This document shows positions 59,479-64,000 of a DNA stretch of 64,000 nucleotides, one piece after another. This DNA is from Merdivicinus sp050943495. GTDB taxonomy: Bacteria; Bacillota; Clostridia; Oscillospirales; Ruminococcaceae. The DNA lies in assembly GCA_050943495.1 (NCBI GenBank), contig JBMNPH010000005.1, positions 1 to 64,000 on the forward strand. Reading direction: 5' to 3'. The notes under the pieces were generated by a model, which saw only the letters and a list, made by a program, of their open reading frames with translations, had not been told where the DNA came from and made no database searches. Made by a program: the position numbers and the translations under genes. Numbering within the stretch: the first letter of the stretch is position 1; each line of letters opens with the position of its first letter.

Positions 59479-60534
59479 ATGAAACATACATGGGCATTGA
59501 TCGGATTCGGCGGCATGGGCGGCTGGCATTATAAGAATATCCAGGAACGTTTGCCTGAAATCCGCACCAAAGGCGCATATGATATTCGCCCCGAGGCACG
59601 CAAGGCGGCAGAAGAAAAGGGCTTGTATGCTTATTCCACGCTGGAAGAACTGCTCAACGATCCGGAAGTGGATCTCGTTACTATTGCGGTTCCTAACAAT
59701 TTCCACAAAGATTTGTCTATTCGCTGTCTGCGTGCAGGAAAGAACGTCATCTGTGAGAAACCTGTCACCATGAATGCAGCGGAACTGGAAGAGATTATTG
59801 CCGTTTCCAAAGAGACCGGCAAGTTGTTCTCTATCCATCAGAACCGGCGCTGGGACAAGGATTACCGCATCATTAAGGAAATCGTGGACAGCGGCGTGAT
59901 TGGCGCACCGTATTTCATTGAAAGCCGAGTACAGGGTTCCCGCGGTTCGATGTTCGGCTGGCGTAACCACAAGGTCAATGGCGGCGGCATGCTGCTGGAC
60001 TGGGGCGTACATCTGATCGACCAGATGCTGAATATGATTGATTCCCCGGTTGTTTCGGTCTGCGCACATCTGCAGAAAGTATTCGGCAGCGATGTCGATG
60101 ACAATATCAAGGTATTTCTCCGCTTTGAAAACGGCGTTTCCGCAACCTGCGAAATGGTCACCAACTGCTTCTATCAGCTTCCCCGCTGGCGGATGTCCTG
60201 CATGGACGGCACCGCAGTTGTGGAGGACTGGAGCTGCAAAGGCAAAATGGTGCAGCTGAATACCGATGCGGAGATGGCATGGGATGATGAGATCGTCTAC
60301 ACCGAGGCCGGCCCGACCCGCACAATGGCACCTCGTCCTAAAACTTCGCTCAAGGAACTGCCTCTGCCGGAAGTTCAAACCGATTGGTCCGATTACTATA
60401 AGAACATCGTGGCAGTGCTGGATAACGGCGCAGAATTGATCGTCAAGCCGGAACAGGCGCTGCGCGTTATGAAGGTCATTGACTTGCTCTTTAAGTCGGA
60501 AGAGGAAGGCACCGGATTTGCCTGCCGAATCTAA
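59479..60534 (+). CDS. Gfo/Idh/MocA-family oxidoreductase (first copy)
   Basis: 351 residues. NAD(P)-binding Rossmann domain (ALIGFGGMGGWHYKNI, VDLVTIAVPNNFH) and the family motif ICEKPVTMNAAEL with the catalytic Lys; the C-terminal alpha/beta domain has GGGMLLDWGVHLIDQML with the His expected at the active site. Such enzymes oxidise or reduce a hydroxyl of a sugar or inositol. GAGGAGG precedes the ATG. First gene of an operon with ThuA and a second oxidoreductase, so a keto-sugar is a reasonable product (inference). Confidence 0.9.
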   Translation: MKHTWALIGFGGMGGWHYKNIQERLPEIRTKGAYDIRPEARKAAEEKGLYAYSTLEELLNDPEVDLVTIAVPNNFHKDLSIRCLRAGKNVICEKPVTMNAAELEEIIAVSKETGKLFSIHQNRRWDKDYRIIKEIVDSGVIGAPYFIESRVQGSRGSMFGWRNHKVNGGGMLLDWGVHLIDQMLNMIDSPVVSVCAHLQKVFGSDVDDNIKVFLRFENGVSATCEMVTNCFYQLPRWRMSCMDGTAVVEDWSCKGKMVQLNTDAEMAWDDEIVYTEAGPTRTMAPRPKTSLKELPLPEVQTDWSDYYKNIVAVLDNGAELIVKPEQALRVMKVIDLLFKSEEEGTGFACRI

Positions 60535-60576
60535 CGGATTATACACAGAAACAAATTTTGTAAGGAGGCGTTTGGA

Positions 60577-61305
60577 ATGTCTGAAAAGAAAGTCCTGATT
60601 TTTGAAGGTGGATGGGACGGCCACGAGCCGAAGTTGACCAGTAAGCGTTTTGCAGGCTTGATGGAAAAACACGGATACACCGTAGAAATTGCCGATACGC
60701 AGGAACCTTTGGGAGATCTCGACAAGCTGATGGGATTGGATCTGATTGTGGCTTGCTGGACCATGGGACAGATTGAACGGGAATATACCAAGAATATCGC
60801 GAAAGCAGTAGGCGCAGGCGTTGGTCTGGCAGGCTGCCACGGCGGTATGTGCGATGCGTTCCGGCAGGATACTGAATGGCAGTTCATCACCGGCGGCCAG
60901 TGGGTATCGCATCCCGGCGGCGACGGCATCGATTATATGGTCAATATCCGGCACGGCTCGAGCCCCATTGTGGAAGGTCTGGAGGATTTCCCGGTGTGCA
61001 GCGAACATTATTATCTGCATGTAGACCCTTCCATTGAAGTGCTGGCGACCACCCGCTTCCCGCTGGTTTCCTATTACCATATCTCCAATAAACCGGTAGA
61101 TATGCCGGTTGCATGGACAAAATACTGGGGCAACGGACGGGTATTCTATACCTCGCTTGGGCATCATGACGATGTTTTCGACAAGTCCCCCAATGCGCAG
61201 ATCCTTATGGAACGCGGCATGCTCTGGGCAGCGGAAGGAAAAGCTTATGCCGAAGAACATGGCCTGACCACCGAACGTTTTGAAAATCAGGCGAAGATGT
61301 ACTGA
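60577..61305 (+). CDS. ThuA-domain protein
   Basis: 242 residues. Glutamine-amidotransferase-like ThuA fold: VLIFEGGWDGHEP, GVGLAGCHGGMCDAF, the FITGGQWVSHPGG block and a C-terminal WTKYWGNGRVFYTSLGHH with the invariant GR-FY--LGH. The GCHGG segment takes the place of the class I nucleophile elbow. ThuA occurs with ThuB-type Gfo/Idh enzymes in trehalose and other disaccharide catabolism (established in rhizobia). TAAGGAGG precedes the ATG. Lies between two Gfo/Idh genes. Confidence 0.9.
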   Translation: MSEKKVLIFEGGWDGHEPKLTSKRFAGLMEKHGYTVEIADTQEPLGDLDKLMGLDLIVACWTMGQIEREYTKNIAKAVGAGVGLAGCHGGMCDAFRQDTEWQFITGGQWVSHPGGDGIDYMVNIRHGSSPIVEGLEDFPVCSEHYYLHVDPSIEVLATTRFPLVSYYHISNKPVDMPVAWTKYWGNGRVFYTSLGHHDDVFDKSPNAQILMERGMLWAAEGKAYAEEHGLTTERFENQAKMY

Positions 61306-61341
61306 TTTCCATAGAAACCAAACATGGAGGAGGAGATTCCC

Positions 61342-62466
61342 ATGCTGAAACCTGTTAAAGTTGCGATGATCGGATGCGGTTCGATCAGCGGCATCTATCT
61401 GAAAAACATTACCACCGTATTCCAGGAACTGGAACTGGTGGGTGTCTGTGACCTGATCCGGGAACGTGCGGAAAAGGCTCAGGCAGAATACAATGTCCCC
61501 AAAATTTATGATACCATGTACGATGCTTTCGCCGATCCGGAAGTGGAAATCGTGCTCAACCTGACCCGTCCGTATCAGCATTTTGATGTCACCAAAGCGG
61601 CACTCGAGGCCGGCAAGCACGTTTATTCCGAGAAACCGCTGGGCGCGGATTTTGAGGAAGGCAAAAAGCTGGTGGCACTTGCCAAGGAAAAGGGCCTGAT
61701 GTTGGGCGGAGCACCGGATACCTTCTTAGGTGCAGGCATCCAGACCTGCCGGGAATTGATCGACAAGGGCGTCATCGGCAAGCCGATCGGTGCAGCTTGC
61801 TTCATGATCTGCCACGGCCATGAGACCTGGCATCCCGATCCCGAATTTTACTACAAACGCGGCGGCGGCCCCATGATGGATATGGGTCCGTATTATGTGA
61901 CCGCATTGGTCAACCTGCTGGGCGGCATCAAATCGGTAACCGGTATTACCCGCAGCTTTTTCCCGAAGCGCGTTATTACCAGCCAGCCGCACTGCGGAGA
62001 GATCATTGATGTCGAATCTCCTACCCACTTGACCGGTATGCTCGAGTTCGACAACGGCGTCATCGGTACCATTATTACGACCTTTGACGTTTACTACAAA
62101 GGGCAGGCTCGTTTCGAGATTTACGGCACCGAGGGCACCATGATGGTTCCCGACCCGAACTGCTTCGGCGGTCCAATCAAGATTCTGCGCCCCGAGGACG
62201 GCGAATGGCGCGAAATGCCGCTGACCTTTGATTACAAGGAAAACAGCCGCGGCTTGGGTCTTGCCGATATGGCATGCTCGCTCCGTACCGGCAGTCCGTT
62301 CCGGGCTTCCTGGGAACAGACTTACCATGTACTGGAAGTGCTTACCTCGTTTGAAAAGAGCAGCGAGGCTCATGCAGCGTATCAAATGGAGACCCATTAC
62401 GACCAGAAACCGGCAATCAAACGGCACCCCATTCACGGTGTGCTGGATGAAACCGCAGAGCTGTAA
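61342..62466 (+). CDS. Gfo/Idh/MocA-family oxidoreductase (second copy)
   Basis: 374 residues. KVAMIGCGSISGIYLKNI forms the nucleotide-binding loop, YSEKPLGADFEEGKKL the EKP motif with catalytic Lys, and GGGPMMDMGPYYVTALV the substrate-side block. It differs clearly from the first copy, so different substrates or the two halves of an oxidation-reduction cycle are likely. ATG 61342 is preferred, with GGAGGAGG before it; an ATG 18 nt upstream is in frame. Confidence 0.9.
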   Translation: MLKPVKVAMIGCGSISGIYLKNITTVFQELELVGVCDLIRERAEKAQAEYNVPKIYDTMYDAFADPEVEIVLNLTRPYQHFDVTKAALEAGKHVYSEKPLGADFEEGKKLVALAKEKGLMLGGAPDTFLGAGIQTCRELIDKGVIGKPIGAACFMICHGHETWHPDPEFYYKRGGGPMMDMGPYYVTALVNLLGGIKSVTGITRSFFPKRVITSQPHCGEIIDVESPTHLTGMLEFDNGVIGTIITTFDVYYKGQARFEIYGTEGTMMVPDPNCFGGPIKILRPEDGEWREMPLTFDYKENSRGLGLADMACSLRTGSPFRASWEQTYHVLEVLTSFEKSSEAHAAYQMETHYDQKPAIKRHPIHGVLDETAEL

Positions 62467-62537
62467 ACAATGACAAAAGGATAGGGGTGATTGGTTACCT
62501 CTATCCTTTTTTGCATTATGGAAAAGGAGGGTTCTAT

Positions 62538-63398
62538 ATGCAGCAGTTTCCCCGCACAATGGTAGGCGGTGTTTCGCTGTCCCGCATGATTATCGGCACC
62601 AATTGGCTGGCAGGATGGAGTCATCGTTCGCCAGCTGCGGACGCCATGATTCAGGAACGCCATTCCCGCCCGGAGAGTATCCAACCGATGCTGGATGTTT
62701 TTCTTTCTTATGGCGTCGATACCATGATGGCGCCTTTCGGACAGACACCAGCAATTTTGGAGGCAGTCCGCCGCGCCGAAGAAAAAAACGGCCGGAAAAT
62801 GATTTTGATTGACACCCCGATTATTAATGTAGACGATACTGCGGCAGCGCGCCGGGAGGCGGAGGCTGTGATCTGCCGCAGCAAGGAATTGGGGGCAGAA
62901 TTTTGCCTGTTGCATCACTCCAGCGTGGAACAACTCGTAGATAAAAACCGGAGAAAAATCCATCGTCTGGACGACTATACCCAAATGATCCGGGATGCCG
63001 GTCTGATACCGGGATTGTCCGCGCATATGCCGGAATTGGTCATTTACAGCGATGAAAACGACTATGACGTAGAGACCTATATTCAAATTTATAACTGCAT
63101 GGGATTTTTGATGCAGGTAGAAATTGAAACAGTCAATCAGATCATTCGTCATGCAAAAAAACCGGTGATGACGATTAAATCTATGGCGGCGGGAAGATGC
63201 ACCCCATTTGTGGGATTGAATTTTTCATGGGCAACCCTGCGGGATTGTGATATGGTGACAGTCGGCTGTTTCAACGAGAGAGAGGCGGCCGAAGATATTG
63301 AGATTTCATTGGCGGCATTGGAACGGCGTGCGCCTTCGATCGGGGCGAGAAACAGTCCCAATCAGAATCAGGCTGCCTTTGGAAAACAGGGGGAATAA
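62538..63398 (+). CDS. Unrecognised protein, TIM-barrel-like, in the sugar operon
   Basis: 286 residues. I do not recognise the family. Starts MVGGVSLSRMIIGTNWLAG, reminiscent of aldo/keto-reductase-like barrels; alternating strand-helix pattern follows (DVFLSYGVDTMMAPFGQTP, FCLLHHSSVEQL, GLIPGLSAHMPELVIYS, PVMTIKSMAAGRC, VTVGCFNEREAAEDI). His-His and Asp-rich ends of strands could form a metal or acid/base site. AAAAGGAGGG before the ATG at 62538 sets the start. It is 71 nt after the second oxidoreductase gene and just before the glycosidase, so it probably acts in the same sugar pathway, e.g. as epimerase or lyase (inference). Confidence 0.6.
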   Translation: MQQFPRTMVGGVSLSRMIIGTNWLAGWSHRSPAADAMIQERHSRPESIQPMLDVFLSYGVDTMMAPFGQTPAILEAVRRAEEKNGRKMILIDTPIINVDDTAAARREAEAVICRSKELGAEFCLLHHSSVEQLVDKNRRKIHRLDDYTQMIRDAGLIPGLSAHMPELVIYSDENDYDVETYIQIYNCMGFLMQVEIETVNQIIRHAKKPVMTIKSMAAGRCTPFVGLNFSWATLRDCDMVTVGCFNEREAAEDIEISLAALERRAPSIGARNSPNQNQAAFGKQGE

Positions 63399-63405
63399 CT
63401 TGGAA

Positions 63406-64000
63406 ATGGAACGGTCATTGTTAAAAGGATGGAATACTTTTTATGTGCGGAGTGTGCTGAGTCATCTGCTGATGCCGCAGGGATTTTCGATCAATCTGGG
63501 GCTGAAAAATTACAGTTCCGGAGCCGTGTTGGGCGAAGCGTTGATCGGACGGTTTGATCCCGATGCAGAGCAGATTCATCCGGGTCCCCGCAGCTACGAT
63601 GGGACATACACCCAGCTTCGGATCCGCTATCATGGGACGGAAACGTTGGTGGAATCCGCTGAAATAAACGGGGAAATCTGCCTGCTGGTGACACCGGTCA
63701 AGCAGGAGAAAAAGCCAATGGCGCTTCTGGCAGAAGGGACCATTCTCTGGAACCGGACAGGAACGGTTCGCCGCGAGGGAGATCATCTGGTGGCGGAGCT
63801 TCCGGATCGCACGGTGACGGTCTGGACCGATGGGGAGGAACTTCCCGAATATAATATCAGCATGAAAGGCCCTTATCTGTCGGTAGGTCTGAGCCGTCCG
63901 GTGGCGGTAACAAGCGGCGTGCGGCGGACAGCGGAGGAAGTTCGAAAAATTCTCGATGCAGCCCGACAAAAGGTGGAGAAGGAAGCGGAACAATACGGCA
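63406..64000 (+). CDS. Glycoside hydrolase, N-terminal part (GH63/MGH1-like), cut by the window end
   Basis: 198 codons visible; the gene continues beyond 64000. The N-terminus KGWNTFYVRSVLSHLLMPQG and PGPRSYDGTYTQLRIRY resembles the beta-sandwich domain that precedes the (alpha/alpha)6 barrel in YgjK/MGH1-type glycosidases, with the LLVTPVK stretch later. The catalytic barrel is not in view. GGGGGAA lies about 11 nt before the ATG; an in-frame TTG at 63400 is also possible. Last visible gene of the operon that starts at 59479; it would release the sugar that the oxidoreductases and ThuA process. Confidence 0.65.
   Translation, partial: MERSLLKGWNTFYVRSVLSHLLMPQGFSINLGLKNYSSGAVLGEALIGRFDPDAEQIHPGPRSYDGTYTQLRIRYHGTETLVESAEINGEICLLVTPVKQEKKPMALLAEGTILWNRTGTVRREGDHLVAELPDRTVTVWTDGEELPEYNISMKGPYLSVGLSRPVAVTSGVRRTAEEVRKILDAARQKVEKEAEQYG

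Noticed and set aside
59323..61620. A 765-codon minus-strand frame over the Gfo/Idh and ThuA genes
   Set aside because: The plus-strand genes carry clear family motifs and ribosome binding sites; the antisense frame has none.
1..64000. CRISPR arrays, transposons, prophage, toxin-antitoxin pairs
   Set aside because: I found no regular direct repeats, transposase, integrase, phage structural gene or recognisable toxin-antitoxin pair.

Overview
The window reads as chromosomal DNA from a low-to-medium G+C Gram-positive anaerobe, most likely a gut-type clostridium (Eubacteriales, Oscillospiraceae-like). The evidence is: strong AGGAGG ribosome binding sites; TTGACA-N17-TATAAT promoters; a T-box leader on thrS; a class III fructose-1,6-bisphosphatase; a trimeric NAD-linked [FeFe]-hydrogenase; reverse rubrerythrin; DUF3793, CarD and an LCP ligase; and no aerobic respiratory genes. 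Genus is inference only. I saw no phage, insertion sequence, CRISPR array or rRNA.

Region 1 (1-15140, all minus strand) is a surface-polysaccharide operon of tightly coupled genes, often with overlapping stop and start codons. Read in its own direction it encodes two glycosyltransferases, an unusual domain protein, a Wzm/Wzt-type ABC exporter, a HAD protein carrying the same unusual domain, two CMP-sugar (polysialyltransferase-like) transferases, a GT2 fusion, a CMP-Kdo synthetase (KdsB), an HMGL-type aldolase fusion, a HAD phosphatase and an LCP ligase. The aldolase, phosphatase and cytidylyltransferase together suggest a dedicated route to a CMP-activated 3-deoxy-ulosonic acid in a Gram-positive, which is the most interesting system here along with region 3.

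Region 2 (15141-20491) holds a methyltransferase, four tRNA genes (Tyr, Thr, Pro, Arg) with two near-perfect promoters, and a large GH2 beta-galactosidase with an altered active-site segment.

Region 3 (20616-32007) is a divergent hydrogen-metabolism locus. On the plus strand lies hydC, an ATPase, a ferredoxin-like protein, hydB and hydA. On the minus strand a ten-gene operon carries a sensory-type [FeFe]-hydrogenase-like protein, two DRTGG proteins, an RsbW-like ATPase, three small membrane proteins of unknown function, a PHP phosphoesterase, a histidine phosphatase and a deaminase fusion. It looks like a redox/hydrogen-sensing signalling module facing the catalytic hydrogenase it may control.

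Region 4 (32010-57216) is mostly housekeeping: NUDIX, fbp, BaiN-like flavoprotein, SGNH hydrolase-amidase-GNAT operon, T-box/thrS, a 56-residue membrane protein, TtcA-like PP-loop enzyme, an ECF sigma factor with a beta-propeller anti-sigma candidate, a B12-binding radical SAM enzyme, reverse rubrerythrin, a GH63-like glycosidase, an iron-linked set (DUF3793-flavodoxin and feoA) with palindromic operators, a PatB-type C-S lyase, CarD, a metallophosphoesterase, a sialate-esterase-like SGNH enzyme, DUF6506 and a MATE pump.

Region 5 (57230-64000) holds a lone hydantoinase A-like protein and a plus-strand catabolic operon (Gfo/Idh/MocA, ThuA, Gfo/Idh/MocA, an unrecognised barrel-like protein and a glycoside hydrolase cut by the window end) that resembles ThuAB-type keto-sugar metabolism.
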